NCBI RefSeq assembly: GCF_004379255.2 | Contig: NC_056037.1 | Span: 37,731,012-37,795,011 of the forward strand | Direction of reading: 5' to 3' | Source of the DNA: Salvia splendens | Taxonomy: Eukaryota > Streptophyta > Magnoliopsida > Lamiales > Lamiaceae | DNA length: 64,000 nucleotides | In this document: positions 35,396 to 48,839 of the stretch, piece by piece | How the letters are laid out: each line of letters starts with the position of its first letter | Numbering within the stretch: position 1 is the stretch's first letter | Position numbers and translations under genes: made by a program | Notes under the pieces: generated by a model | The model's database searches: none | Told to the model about the DNA's origin: nothing | The model's input: the letters and a program-made list of their open reading frames with translations, nothing else

Positions 35396-38300
35396 ATGAA
35401 AAGCAATTCGGGTGAGACGAAAATCGTGCAAGAGCTGATTCTGTACGCGGCCAGCGCCGCCCTCAGTTGTCTGGTGCTGTTTGTCGGCCTCAAGCAATTG
35501 GACCCCAACCGCGAAGCCTCCAAAAAAGCCCTTGAACACAAGAAGGAGATCGCCAAGCGTTTAGGCCGACCTCTCATCCAAACCAATTCCTACGAGGTTC
35601 CCTTTCATTTCAGTTACTGTAGATTTTGGCAGGTTATATCGATTGTTAGTTTCGGATATTTGAGTGGAATGCTTTTGTTTTTTTTGATTGGATTTGAGTG
35701 GTGCGAGTGCTTACTGATGTCTCTCAGTCTCTTTTACTTCAGTTATTTTAAGTAGAATGTGATAGAATTACAGTGTATCGATTCAATGTAGCTGGATTAT
35801 ACTATTGAGTTTGTTTGTTTGTTTGGGCTGTTCAAACCAATTCTTATGAGGTTTCATTTCATTTCAGTAATGTAGATTTTGGCCACTACTTGATTTTTAG
35901 TTTCGTTAATTGCTTGAAAGTTCAAAGCAGAATTATGAATGCTTGTGGATTTTTAGTTGGAGCTGGGTAAAGCTAGCGCTTATTGATGTTTATCAATCTC
36001 TTTTACTTCAACTATTTTTAAAATGTGTAGAATTAGGGCATATAGATTCAGTGTAGCTGGATTAGAGTAATAAGTTGTGGAATTATATTTCTAAGATTTT
36101 GTGTGTGGATAAAGTCAGTTCAAGCTATTCTCATTTTGAAGTAATTTAAAGGTGATTAGAATAGCTCCAGCGGTAATTAGAATTTAGAAGTAAATTATGA
36201 AGCTATCTACTATGTTTACATTAAGTAGCTCTTGTTTAAGTTATTGGATTCAAATCATATGCAAAATAATGAATACTCCTTTTTTGTGGGTGTTTGGATT
36301 GAATAATTGAAATCGCACCATCTGCTAATTGTTCGGCTTGAGAATGCTGCAAGCTTGCAGTTCTTATGTGATTTCATTTTCATTACATTTCATAATTTTC
36401 ATTTCAGTTACTCTAGATTTTGGCCATGTATCGATTTTGGTTGGAGTTGAGTAATGTGAGTACTTACTGATGTCTCTCAGTCTCTTTTACTCCAACTATT
36501 TTGAGTAGAATGTGGTAGAATTAAAATATACAGATGCACTGTAGCTGGATTATACTATTGCTTCTGTTTGTTTGCTGAGTTCAATAAGTTGTGTAATTAT
36601 AGCTATTTTCTAGGGATAATAATGATGAACTGTAGTTTTACGATCCTTTGACTGAGTTTAATATTCTTAGAGTCTGGTGTGTAGATAATGTCAGTTCAAG
36701 CTATCCTTAATTGGCCTGGGCAAGTTTCTGAAATTATCTAGAGGTGATTAGAATTCAGAAATAAATTATGAAGCTCTATACTATGTTTTCATTGATTAGG
36801 TCAGGTTTAACTTATTGGTTTTAGATCATATGCAAAATAGTGAATACTTTTTCGTGTGTTTGGATTGAAATCACACTATCTGTTAATGTTAGATTTCACA
36901 AAATGCTGGAATCTTGCATTTTGTTCTTGTTTGAGGGAATGTATAATGTATATATTTCTGACCTAACTACTCATACACTCAAATATTTGTAGGATATTGT
37001 AGCTTGTGATGTAGTCAACCCAGAGCACATAGATGTGAAATTCGAGAGCATTGGAGGATTGGATGCCATTAAACAAGCATTGTATGAATTAGTTATTCTT
37101 CCATTGCGAAGACCTGAGTTATTTTCTCATGGGAAGCTTCTTGGTCCACAAAAAGGCGTTCTGCTCTACGGACCACCTGGCACTGGGAAGACGATGCTTG
37201 CAAAGGCAATTGCAAAAGAGTCTGGAGCTGTCTTCATTAATGTCAGAATAGCCAATTTAATGAGCAAATGGTTTGGTGATGCACAAAAACTAGGTGCGTA
37301 AACTGTATTTATATACTTGAGTGTTGTTCTTGCTGTTGCATCTTTTACACGCTAACATAATTTTAGCTTCTGAATTGAATGAAAAACAAGATGCTGTGGT
37401 AATTGTATTCCTATGTTTTTTGAGTGCTCTAGTTTACCGCGCCTTATAATTAGAGTTACTCCGTATGCTTAACTTGAACCTCGAGGCGTTACCTCATACA
37501 AACAAGGTCGGAACTTATGGATATGTCTATCCTATTTCTTTTAATGATTTCTTCTGTACCTATCGATCTCCAGTGACTGCTGTGTTCACCTTGGCATACA
37601 AGCTTCAGCCAGCAATCATTTTTATTGACGAAGTGGACAGTTTTTTGGGTCAGCGCAAATCTTCTGACCATGAAGCACTAACGAACATGAAAACCGAATT
37701 CATGGCTTTGTGGGATGGTTTCACCACGGACCGTGAGTTTTCAGTTGATCACTTTGGACAATATTTTATGTTTCTTGCTTTGTTAAATTCTTTTCTTATA
37801 CGATTTCTCTTTGCAGAAAATGCTCGAGTTATGGTATTAGCTGCAACCAACCGTCCATCAGAACTTGATGAGGCGATTCTTAGACGCCTTCCACAGTCAT
37901 TTGAAATTGGTCTGCCCGATCGTAAGGATAGGGTTGCAATACTGAAGGTGATATTGAAGGATGAGACGGTTGAAGATGACATTGATTACGAGCGCATAGC
38001 TGCACTATGTGAAGGTTATACTGGCTCGGATCTTCTTGAGCTCTGTAAAAAAGCTGCATATTTTCCAATAAGGGAATTGCTTGATGATGAGAAATCCGGA
38101 AAACCATCTAAGGTAATTATTAAAAATTGGCATTGACTATCCAACTACATGTTGTCCTGTTATATCGTGAATGCATTAGGCTTTAAGTAGATGAGATACT
38201 GAAACCTTATGCATTATTTGTTTATTTGTTTTTTTTTCTCCTGTTTTAGGAGCCCAGACCGCTATCACAGACTGATTTGGAGAGAGTCGTTGCTACAACC

Positions 38301-38471
38301 ACCAAGACAAACGTTGCTGCAGTAGAATTCGGCAGATTTAGCTCACAGTCATCAGGATTGTATCAGCAAAGAGATTCGGATGATTATCAGGTCCAAGCTG
38401 CGATTGGCGAGCTATCCAGGCTTGTCGTTTCTCAAATTCTGAACCTTCAGGCAGGCGCCCAAGATCCTTGA
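35396..38471 (+). CDS. Msp1/ATAD1-type AAA-ATPase, membrane anchored
   Basis: Exons 35396-35596, 36993-37293, 37574-37732, 37817-38112, 38250-38471; 1,179 nt, 392 residues. Msp1/ATAD1 proteins sit in the mitochondrial or peroxisomal outer membrane and pull out mislocalised tail-anchored proteins; that function is family knowledge. N-terminal residues about 12-32 ([20 protein letters not shown]) form a single transmembrane segment. Walker A is GPPGTGKT, pore loop near NLMSKWFGD, Walker [13 protein letters not shown], sensor-1 [13 protein letters not shown], then [14 protein letters not shown] and the [13 protein letters not shown] helix. Intron 1 (1.4 kb) contains tandem copies that include a decoy of the exon-1 end. 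The upstream ATG at 35396 is the only one giving the anchor. Confidence 0.95.
35577..36580. repeat. Tandem intron duplication in the ATAD1-like gene, three copies
   Basis: The unit begins with the exon-1 end (CCAATTCCTACGAG then GT) and includes TTTCATTTCAGTTACT, GATGTCTCTCAGTCTCTTTTAC, GTAGCTGGATTATACTATTG. Copies start near 35577, 35832 and 36350. In copy 2 the donor-like site is kept (CTTATGAG|GTTTCA at 35850/35851); in copy 3 the same place reads TATGTGATTTC and the donor is lost. Confidence 0.85.
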
Positions 38472-39652
38472 TTTTGATTCACACGAAGGCAGGTTGCTCG
38501 ACCACGAGGCATGTGTGAGTGGTTCTATGATATACTACTACTATAATACTCAGTTAGAAGTATTGTTTTAGAATTTGATGGTATTGTTGAGTTCACCACA
38601 ACCATTTTTGGTGTTGCTTGTTAATATTCTAGAATCTCAATGCAATAATTCTGATGTTCCTCTCTTTATAAAATGGTTTCTCAAGGCAATCAGAAAATGT
38701 TAAAATTTGTCATTTGTTTCAATATAATTATTTCGTCAATCATCATAAATCGTGTATTTATGATTGGTAATCGGCTCCAATATAAATGAATATTGCAGCA
38801 TTATTAGTAGATACTTTTCCTTGACTATTGATTGGTGAGTAAGTAGTATTATTTAATTTATTAATTTTCGATTGATAATTGATTAATTTTATTATATTTT
38901 AACCTATACAAATGTAATTGTAATTTTACTACAATTTGCAAATGTTTCATGAGACCAAATTTTTCGATCATTATGTGGCTCTTTTTTATTGAGATAAGAC
39001 ACTTGTGTCATGCTCATGTAAAATAAAGGAAAGCCCAGACATTAAACGATACAACCCCTGAATTTAAGATGAAGCCAATAAGAATATGATTTTCTACTTA
39101 TATGAAAAAAATATCCTTTAAGTAGTTAATAAATTTGATTCACAATTTCTTAAAAACAAATAAATTTTAATTAAAATTATTTGATTTTGATTTATTTTCA
39201 ATTTATCTTTAAAAAATGAAAAAATGCATTGCACTATTTTGTCGTATACAAAATAATCTAATTTTGAGAAATCGAAGGCCAGCTAGCAGACAAGCTTATT
39301 TTTGGTTTCATCCAAACGCGCCCTACACGTCAATACTCAGTCATCCTTGCGCTGTCATCACATTACTTGTCATCTCACATCATTTTCCCCAAATCCGATC
39401 TTCCATCAGCACATCTTATGCAAATCCAAGGTATGTATCTGATTCAACAATATCCCCGCTTTCCTGCCTTTAGGGTTTTGTGTCGAAATTTAAGCTCCTA
39501 TGTGAATTTTATCACATCCTAAACATTTCTGATCTGTCAGTGGTTTTTTAATTAGATCTTCCGTAGCTGCACGAATGCGATCATAAACGGGGATTGAACT
39601 GCGCAGCTGCTTCAATTGAGGGTTTGAATTGAAACATAGTCGAATTTCCGCA
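38472..39652. other. Intergenic region and VPS26 leader
   Basis: 3' flank of the ATPase gene, then AT-rich spacer, then the probable 5' UTR of VPS26 (about 39400-39652). No separate gene seen; an 85-codon frame at 39216 lies in this leader/promoter region and has no recognised domain. Confidence 0.5.
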
Positions 39653-42600
39653 ATGGTGAAGTTTCAGCGCTTTAATTTAACGATAATAATGATTAGTGTT
39701 TTGGTAGTTGCTGTTCTGGTCTGAGTTAGTGATGTGAATGCTCGCTTCTTCTTTCAGAATTATATAATTGGAGCGTTTAAGCCGGCATGCAGCATTACTG
39801 TTTCATTCGGTGATGGGAAATCTCGAAAGCAGGTTTTATTTATTGGAGTTGATTTCTATTACGGTTGTATATTTGCGTAAGTTGAGAAGGAAAATTGAGA
39901 CTTGAACACGTTTAGCTCTAGCTTGCACCTGTTGTTGGTTTCTCAATTGATGAGGTCAGCTGTGATTGCTTAAAGGGGATATAAAATTTGTGTCGTATTT
40001 TTGCATCGAAGTTGCTTTGTTAGAGCAGTTGGTTTTATGATTGTTGTATGCGGCAGCCATTTGTGTGTTGTGAATTGTGTTTGTAAATGCGGGAATCGAC
40101 TTTCTTGTGTTGAGTACTTGAGTTGGATGCCAGAGTGCTCAAGTTTGATTTTTTTGCTTGTGTACTCTCGAAATACAGGTGGCACTGAAGAAGGATAATG
40201 GTAAAACAGTGCTAATCCCCGTCTTTCAGAGTCAAGATACCATATCTGGGAAGGTATCTGCTTTAGTGTGTTTTGCCAATTTTGTTTCAAGATTTGTGCT
40301 TGGATTTTTCAGTGTTTGATCGTAGTGCATGAATTATGCATTGTGTTTTCAGATATCCATCGAACCGATTTCAGGGAAGAAGGTGGAACACAATGGTATC
40401 AAGGTCGAGCTCCTTGGTCAGATTGGTTAGTGTACATTCTTACGTCACTGATGTTTATCTGATTCAGCGTGTGTAGTTTATATATTCTGTGTTAGAAGCC
40501 AGTGCTTAATCACAAGTCAAATTGTCTAGTGATCTTCTTGCCAATCAAAAGAGAATGATGTACTAAAGAAGTTGAAAATCCAAAAAAGTATCATCCTGAC
40601 GTCCTCAATTTTTGACTACGTTGATCTCTATATTTTTTTTTGTTTGCAGAAATGTACTTTGACAGAGGAAACTATTACGATTTTACTTCCCTAGGTAAGA
40701 ACATACAACGTGGTTTCATCTTGAGAGCATCATACACTAGTTTAGTGCATCATCTACAGCTTAATCTGCATTCCTTCTTTCAATATATGCTATATTTGCA
40801 TCTCTCTTCATAAATTAGAGCACAGATTTTCTAACAATGGCACCTGCTTTAATATCCAGACAATATTGAAAGCAGTACCATTTAACTGTGTTGTACTAGT
40901 ATAATTTTCTTTTATTGTACACGTAGTTCGTGAGCTGGATGTTCCTGGAGAGATATATGAGAGGAAAACATTTCCCTTTGAATTTTCAACTGTGGAGATG
41001 CCATATGAGACATATAATGGGACGAACGTGCGGCTGAGGTGAGTTCACAGTTGAGAACAAATTGTTCAATACGACTTACTCGCTGTCTTCACTGTTCATG
41101 CATCTGAGAAAAGGATCTACACTTTCAGTTTACACCCTGTTCTAAAGAAGTATACAATTAGCTAAGGAAAGAGAGTTTTTAATTCATTTATTTATTTCAT
41201 AAACTATCCTACTTCATTTTTTGACTGATGATCATATAGCTTGCCTGCAAGTATCAAGTGTATCAAGTGTATTCTTTTTATTAAGTTCTGAAGTTTTCAT
41301 CTTATGTAGTTATTGAAGCTTTTGCATGGCAAAGCTCTCAACTGAATTACTCTAAAAATGAATTATGTTGCAACAGACAAAATTTCATAAAGAGCATATT
41401 ATTGTGTTTGGGTTTTTTGCATGGTCTGCTTTTGCTTTTTTGATGTCCTTTTTTTATCTTTGAAGTTTCATCAGTTATCAAGCCAATTTGTCTCGAATTC
41501 TGTGTGTATTTCAGGTACGTCCTAAAAGTCTCAATAAGTCGGAATTATGGTGGAAGCATAGTGGAATACCAAAACTTCGTGGTAAAAACCATATTTTATG
41601 GACCTACTAAAACATTCATGTTACCATTATGGAATGTCTTCCAAATTTTAGGGACATTAACAGTTGTCTGTGCATTATTTTGAAAAATTTTCTGTTAAAT
41701 AATAATCTAGATATGCATGCCAGTATCCAGATAACGTAGTTCATCTTTAGAGTTATCTGGAACTGGGAGGAAGTATCCATAGAAGCAACTCTTTATGAAG
41801 TTTACATTTTCTTGACTTGCATCTATCACAAGGTATACTACTAGTTAAAATTCTTAGTGCGATGTCATTATAGGAGTATTTTTTAACCTCTAGGATGATG
41901 GTATTATCAATTACGAGTACTAAATTCAGTCCTTGGCCTAGTCCCGAATTACACTATGATTGTCTGTAGAATGTTAAATATTTTATGCTCAAAAGGGCCG
42001 TTATTGCAGGAAGTAGTTTCCTAATTTTCATATTCTCTTGCTGTGATCCCTCTTTGTCATTGAGGTTTTCATGCTATCTTTATTTTTGTAATCTAGTCTG
42101 GCTAATTATTATCATTTGACACCGTTCAGGTTCGGAATTATGCTCCTCCTCCGTCTATTAACAACAGCATTAAGGTATTGTTTTATTATTCAACTTACAT
42201 GATTTGGTCTGTTTTTAATAGTTATGCAACTTCTTAAGAGAAAACTTTGGAAAACACTCGACTTCACCATTTTACTATATACTATATGCCTCCCTCACAG
42301 AGAGATTCTCAGTGTTTTTTCTTACTGATAACATAGTCCAAAATCTTCTCTTTTGATTGTAGATGGAAGTTGGGATTGAGGACTGCCTTCATATTGAGTT
42401 TGAATACAACAAGAGCAAGTAAGTTCCTACCCCCATTTGATTAAACTCCGGCTTATGTGTTTCTATCTGGACAAAGCTACATAATACATCTAAAAAGATC
42501 CATTAATGCCTTATTCTAGTTTCTTGCACATCGATTTTCCTTATTTCTTAGTCTGTTTTTTGGGGATGGGGTGGCTCAACCAAGATAGAGAATACACCTC

Positions 42601-43302
42601 CTTTACGAAAGAATCTGTAGAAATGGGCCACTCACCCCCTTAAAGGCCTTATAAGGGGGGAGGGTAATATATAGATGAGATAGGATCATCAACAAGTCAA
42701 TGTGGGACAAGAATGGTTTTTTTTTCAACAATCCTTTGTTAAATTTGTGTCTTACATAGGCTGCGCATAATGATAATCTGCTGACTGAAAATTCTGAATA
42801 TCCAGGTACCATTTAAAAGATGTCATTGTTGGCAAAATATATTTTCTTCTTGTAAGAATCAAGATTAAAAACATGGATCTTGAGATCAGACGCAGAGAAT
42901 CAACAGGATCAGGGACGAACACACATGTCGAGACTGAGACACTTGCGAAGTTTGAACTGATGGATGGCGCTCCAGTCAGAGGTATCTTTGTTACTTTTCT
43001 TTGTTTTGTGAACCTGCTTATGCTTCGAAGCAAAAGCTTGACCGGTTACATTCAGTGGAGATTTCAATCGGCTGCCAATAATATATCCTATTTGTCCGAT
43101 GATCGCATCATTTGCTTTGGCAGGTGAATCAATTCCTATCAGATTGTTCTTAAGCCCGTATGAGCTAGCTCCAACATATTCAAATATCAATAACAAGTTT
43201 AGTGTGAAATACTATCTCAACCTTGTCCTTGTTGATGAAGAGGACCGCCGATATTTCAAGCAACAAGAGATCACAATGTACAGGCTTAGTGAAACCTCCT
43301 GA
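39653..43302 (+). CDS. VPS26: Retromer subunit VPS26
   Basis: Arrestin-fold subunit of the retromer core (VPS26-VPS29-VPS35) that recycles sorting receptors from endosomes. Eleven coding exons: 39653-39655, 39758-39832, 40179-40253, 40353-40425, 40650-40694, 40927-41038, 41515-41581, 42130-42174, 42363-42418, 42806-42981, 43124-43302; 906 nt, 301 residues, matching plant VPS26. Conserved blocks: [85 protein letters not shown], and YYLNLVLVDEEDRRYFKQQEI near the end. Odd: the ATG would be the last three bases of exon 1 (CGCAATG|GTGAAG), so the whole first coding exon is just the start codon. Confidence 0.94.
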
Positions 43303-44112
43303 TTTAACTGAAGATTGACTGCTTTGTTGAGTCTTGTTATTTGAGGAGGTGCAGGTAGTGATCCGGCTTCTTGTAGAGGACGAGAACAACCGTGTCTTTT
43401 CTTTTTTTTAAAAAAAAATTTCGTAGCTATCGTGTTCTCGATCTCTGAGCAAAATACATAAATTTGTATAGAGGAGGATTCTGTAGATGGAGTTTTGTGC
43501 TGATCTCTGATTTATGTTTTAAGACGATGATATGATGACTTTAGCTAGGAGGATTGATGCTATTCTTGAGATTTATAAGTCCTAGATTTGCTAATTTTTT
43601 ACTACTTGATGAGGGCCCTTTTTATAATTTGTGCTTGAATTTCAGTACTTGAGTTATGGGCTTTGACAATCTTTGAATTTCAGTACTTGAATTTATATTA
43701 TCCACTTTACACACCTAAAAAGCATTATGTAAAACCATCTATCGAAAAAGAAATGTTTCGTTTTGAAAGGAATATAACAAGTACTGTACATGTTTCTTTA
43801 ATTGTCGGCCTATTCAAATACCACATTTCGGATGTTTTGTTCAAAAGTGACACATTTTTTTATTTTTAAAACAAAAAATATAGCATCCTCTATTTATTCT
43901 AACATAATTTTATTTTCTCTACTTAACGCTAAATAACATTTTATAAAATCTGTTGTTAAAAAAGATATGTTTTTTATTTGAACGAGACAGGGAGTATGAG
44001 TTTCTTTCGATATTCAAAAGAGATTAAATGAAAATTCAATTTCTGATCATTCTTTTCCAGTATTTTGTGAATTTTAATCAACCTATTATATGTTTCCGGC
44101 GCCAAGAAGTCA

Positions 44113-44560
44113 TTACAAAGGACAACATGGCTTCATGAAAACACAAATTTCCAGAAACAAGAAAAACACACACTTCACGAAACTTGATATTAATTTCACT
44201 ACAATTCCAAGCAACCCAATCCACCATTGGCTCTGATCAATGATGTACAGCTCTTCTAGCAACCTGACTGTGCCAGTCAAAACCATCTCGTCAGCTGCTG
44301 CTGTGCACCTTCTGAAGGTATCCGCGCTGTCCACATGTGCATTTGCAGCACGGATGCATCATTCCACCTTTCGGAGGTGCAGTCAGTGATGGTACCCGGG
44401 GAAAAAAGTTGGCCCCGGCTTGTCAAGCTTCATTGGATGCAATCTTGATCTTGATTGAACGAGTGCAGCTGCAAAACGGCAGAGGAAGCTGGTGCAGCAG
44501 TTCCATTCCAATCATCAAGCTGATGAACTCGCCTCGCTGCTCAGCCTGCAGGAGAATACA
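44113..44560 (-). other. Possible coding remnant, unrecognised
   Basis: A 73-codon frame read leftwards from 44334 (MDSADTFRRCTAAADEMVLTGT...) looks protein-like in composition for its first 45 residues, and an open segment just upstream on the same strand (about 44430-44560) encodes AEQRGEFISLMIGMELLHQL. Stops separate them, and no splice pair was convincing. I do not recognise a family. It could be a broken gene, 3' exons of an unannotated gene or a noncoding transcript. Confidence 0.25.
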
Positions 44561-44995
44561 TTAGGAGCAAGGCTGTGTTTCTTTTCACAAAATAGCCAAT
44601 AAATATTTGTAAATAAATTATTGTGTTCTAATCATGATTTGCCATGATGAAGCACACTTCTTTTATGGATTTTATACTCCCACCATCTCAGGTTAAGTGA
44701 GACCACATAAGATCTAAGAAAGTAAAGTTTTAGAGAAATAAGTGAAGAGACTAGGTCAATAGTGTAAGACAAAGAAGATCAAGTACGAGAAAATGTGAGT
44801 AGAATGTAGAATTATTCATGATGTTCAAGTTGTGGAGCAATATTTAGTTTTTTATTCTCTTTTTAGGCATCTATCAGAGATTGCTAGGTAGTAATTTCAT
44901 ATGGGATTGCACTATTGTTAGATCCATTTGAGAATTCAAACAGATCTAATTATTTCATGTGTTTAAAAACCACATAGTGTTGAGTTATGGTCATT

Positions 44996-45186
44996 CAGCC
45001 AGATCTAATTTACAAAGTCAATTTTTATTTATAAATTATTCAAATATTCATGATGCAATGATGCATTATTATATTTCATCCACTGGGAAAATACAGCCAT
45101 ATCTAATTTACAAAGTCAATGTAGATTTATAACTTATTCAAACATTCATTTGCAATGATGCATCATTATATTTCATCCACTGATAA
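44996..45186. repeat. Tandem duplication, about 95 bp
   Basis: Two adjacent copies share ATCTAATTTACAAAGTCAAT, then TATTCAAA, then GCAATGATGCAT and TATATTTCATCCACTG. Confidence 0.8.
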
Positions 45187-45309
45187 AATAGACAATCACT
45201 AGCAATATTTCGGTTTGCAACATTATATCTTAAAATTAAATATGTATCGTGTTTAATTCATGAGATTAAATCTCACAACTCAATCCTTGATTTCAACCAC
45301 ACTACCAAA

Positions 45310-45385
45310 AGAGAATGAGAAGACGGTGGGAAAACATGGATGAAATAAGAGAATGAGAAGACGGTGGGAAAACATGGATGAAATA
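45310..45385. repeat. Perfect 38-bp tandem duplication
   Basis: AGAGAATGAGAAGACGGTGG plus the next 18 bases is repeated exactly at 45310 and 45348. Confidence 0.93.
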
Positions 45386-45861
45386 AGGAGCATGTTAACT
45401 AATTTCGAAGTTCTTAGAAATAGTTAGATCTCAAATACAATAAATGCACTCAAATAAGAACAAATTGCAAGACACCAGATGCAGCTTTTCCTAGTTTCCT
45501 AACTACATATGGGAAGTAAAAACTACCATGGTTTTTAAAAGCAATGTATGATAATTTTACACTGACAGACACTGTTACACAGCAGCAGCAGTCCGTAAAA
45601 CGTAGTTAAATACAAAAACATCATAGTACTCTAGTAAAAACGGGAGACAAAAAATCGAAGTAAAAGGGGAGATGCTAAGGCAAAGAGCATCGAACGTAAA
45701 ATGTCCCGATTGGCGCAAACCTCCTCACTCGGTCCTACACAAAAGCGTTTTTTTCATGTTTAGAGCGTTTAGTTGATCGGCAACAACTTTTGGTAAAACC
45801 GTGACGCCCACTAACAACATATGGTTAAACGCGGATGAATAGTATTTGCACCTGTCTAACC

Positions 45862-48839
45862 TCAATCTCGTTTACCACGATGCCCACCCCTTGACCTTGC
45901 ACCAGGAAAGCGAGCAAATTGGAGCCTTAAGTGTGTAGAGTCGCGGTCATGCTCATCGAAATTGTAACCTGCAAGATTTAGCTCGATGTTTATGTTGCCA
46001 ACCAGCGTCGCTTCAAATTATACAACGAAAACCAAGGGACACCAGAGGATGGGTAGTCACGGTTCGTATTTCGTATATAGCTTAATTAAAACAACTTACG
46101 TATCGAATATGCCCGTTTAAGCTAATAAAGCAGTCGAATATGGAAATTATGGAAAGTGGAATAACATTTTGTTCAAAAAGGTACGAAGGGAATTCAAATT
46201 GAGACCATGAGATAGGAGAACGAATTTGCATTGCCTATACAATTCAAATGCAGAAATACAAAAAATCGATGTACGACTTCATTTAGTTGATATGGTTTAG
46301 GTTGGCTTTTGTAAAATATGTTAGTACTTCAATAAATTGAAAATTTCACAATACTGTGATAACATAAAAATTTAATAAACAAGATTGGTATGAAGTTCAT
46401 ACATCAAGAGTTCATATCAATGCAAGAGTATTATTTAGTTTATAGATTCTAATGGGTTTTCACTTATTCATCAGAATGCATCACTATGACGCTTAGTAAT
46501 TAACTGAAGAATAACGCCTTTGCTCAAGAATGTCATGGATAAACTACTTAGAGTTAGTATATCATCAAAATTCTCCATGCGACAGCCTTGGGCCAATTAT
46601 TTCATTAGGTCATTATATCGGGTGTAACTGTACTACGACCACCAACACGAATCAGTATGTCCAAGTCCAAGTGTCCAACCATCCCTTTTTCCGTACTACA
46701 CCAGGAAGCTCATTCGAAAAGCTTACAACTGGATTTAAGAAAAACCAGCAGCACATTCACCTTCATCTCAATTTCAAAAAACAAGCTTGCGACGTGGGCT
46801 AAGTGCCTAGTTTACCTATCGGGTACAAGGCAGATGCCTGACTGCTTTGTAAAGGCTACACAGCGAGTACGCCAAATCCAGATTCTCCTGCCCAGCTCAG
46901 TAGTATAATTTCCACAACGTAAAAATGTCAAACCATGACAACTGAGAGGTGCTGTGGAATTTAACATTTGCCCTTGGCCAGTCTAGGGCTTATAAGAGCG
47001 CACAAAAAATAGAGAAAAAAATGAACCAACAACTTTTAATGGGTTGACCTCCGTGCAGAAAGGAGTAGTTGGAAGCTAAGCCGCAGGTGCTTGACCCCAT
47101 GCATGACAATTCCAACAGAGTCTTTATAATTGGGGATAATCCAAGATCACACATTTTACGGAGCGTGTTCGTGCGAATGATGGTTACAGGTAACTATGAA
47201 GTCCTATGGTCAGCTTATGTAAAGTATAATTTGTCACTGAGTCAACAAAGAGGTCACTATGCAAAGTAGTTTTACGCAAAAACAATATCTCCAGATCCTG
47301 GTTCCCCAGGTTCCCGTCAAATTCCATTCCCCTGAAGTTAAACGAATCCCAGTTGTGTAACACAGAATGGTCAACGGTCATAACTCCAACCTCCGTAGCA
47401 CAATAAATCAAAAGCCAGAATCCCTCTTTATAAGATTCATCTTACTATGGACTACAACTTAAAGATAATACTATATGAAAGAAGGGAAGGTGATGACAAG
47501 ACTAAGATGCATCTAACCCAAAAATAGTGTAATCAAGGGAAAATCATGAGGCAATTACTCAATCATACCTTGTATAGCATCCATTGCTGTGGCTGCATGA
47601 GCCGGGCTCTGAAAATCAACAAAGCAAAGCACCAGGGGATCACCACCAGACTGCACAGATTCAATTTTAAACAGCATGATTAGATTAAAAAGTGAAAAAG
47701 AGAATAATGGAAATAAATACAAAATTATAATATAAAAAAATCTCATTCTTACATGTCTTGATTCTTTAGTTACTAGCCTTACTTCCTTGTAGCCTACAAA
47801 TGGACGAAATATATCTGCAAATGAGAGTAAAGGAAGAAAACTACTAAAGTATAATAAACGAAGCCGTCTACAACAGAAAGGATACGGGAAACTTCCCTGC
47901 GAGTGCAATTCGCAGGCAAGCCCTCCACAAACAAGGTGCTGCTAGCATCAGGAGGAAGAGGAATTTCAGGCCGTCCTCCAACTCCCAAAGATCGGTTTTT
48001 TGCAGCTGCTGCTGCTGCTGCTGGGTTTGGCCTTACAATTCCTAATGCACGCGGATCATCAACATGATGATGTCCTCCGAGTCCACTGCTCATAGATCGT
48101 CCAGACTCACTGGCGTATGACGGCATTTGCTGGTATATTGAACCACAGTTTCAATATATGTTTAAATGAAGTAATCATACCCTAAGGAGGATTCAAAGGC
48201 ATACCACATTGCGGAGGTAGCGATCATATGTTGCATTCATGGTGTCCGTATCTCTAATAACACGCAGTCCAGCCCTATCCTCGTCACGGCCATAGTAGCC
48301 TGACATATCAGGTCCACTGGGCATATCTACATGATAAAGATTAAAGATAAACGGTCAAATATCAAACTAACAAAGATAAAACCCAAGGAATTTACATAAA
48401 CCAAAACCACAGACTGAATCACCAAATCATGACAAAAGTCTCAAAGGATTAAACTTTATCAGATAAGCTATTTCCAACAACTCCATACATATAAGAACGG
48501 AATTGCCACAAATCATGATTGCTACTATGCTAAAATAAATAAATTAAACTAAATCAAATATCAACCGTATACAACTTCTCCGTCAATCCATCATTCTCAT
48601 ACTCCAAAACCTAATAATGTTTCCAACAAATCGAAAAATACAGGTAGAAAAGAACAAAGATTCACATAAAAAATAAATTCTAGAAACTAAACGGTTGATT
48701 CGCATAAGCACACGCGCAAGAGGGATGAAGTGCTAAATAGAGATATACCAGAATCAGTACGGGGTCGTTTAACCACGTGAGGGGGAAGCGCAGCTGGCTG
48801 CTGCCGACCGTCGCCGTACCTCCAATAAGCATCCGCCAT
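45862..48839 (-). CDS. NSR: Nuclear speckle RNA-binding protein (NSR type), one RRM
   Basis: Six exons on the minus strand: 48749-48839, 48205-48326, 47886-48129, 47753-47814, 47569-47650, 45862-45968; 708 nt, 235 residues. One RRM: RNP2-like STLFVEGLP at about 143, HIFRPFVGYKEVRLV, and RNP1-like DPLVLCFVDF, ending RSRGGHRGKR. The N-terminus MADAYWRYGDGRQ, the KRPRTDS block, YDRYLRN and the SSGLGGHHHVDDPRALGI region resemble plant NSRA/NSRB, which act in speckles and affect auxin-dependent alternative splicing. That function is family knowledge. A run of Ala (PAAAAAAAK) sits before the RRM, coded by a GCT/GCA-rich stretch. Intron 5 is long (about 1.6 kb) and holds only short unconvincing frames. 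The stop at 45862 is GAT TGA. Confidence 0.9.

Noticed and set aside
46530..47269. Several 66-90 codon frames on the plus strand
   Set aside because: They lie in intron 5 of the NSR gene on the opposite strand and have no recognisable similarity.
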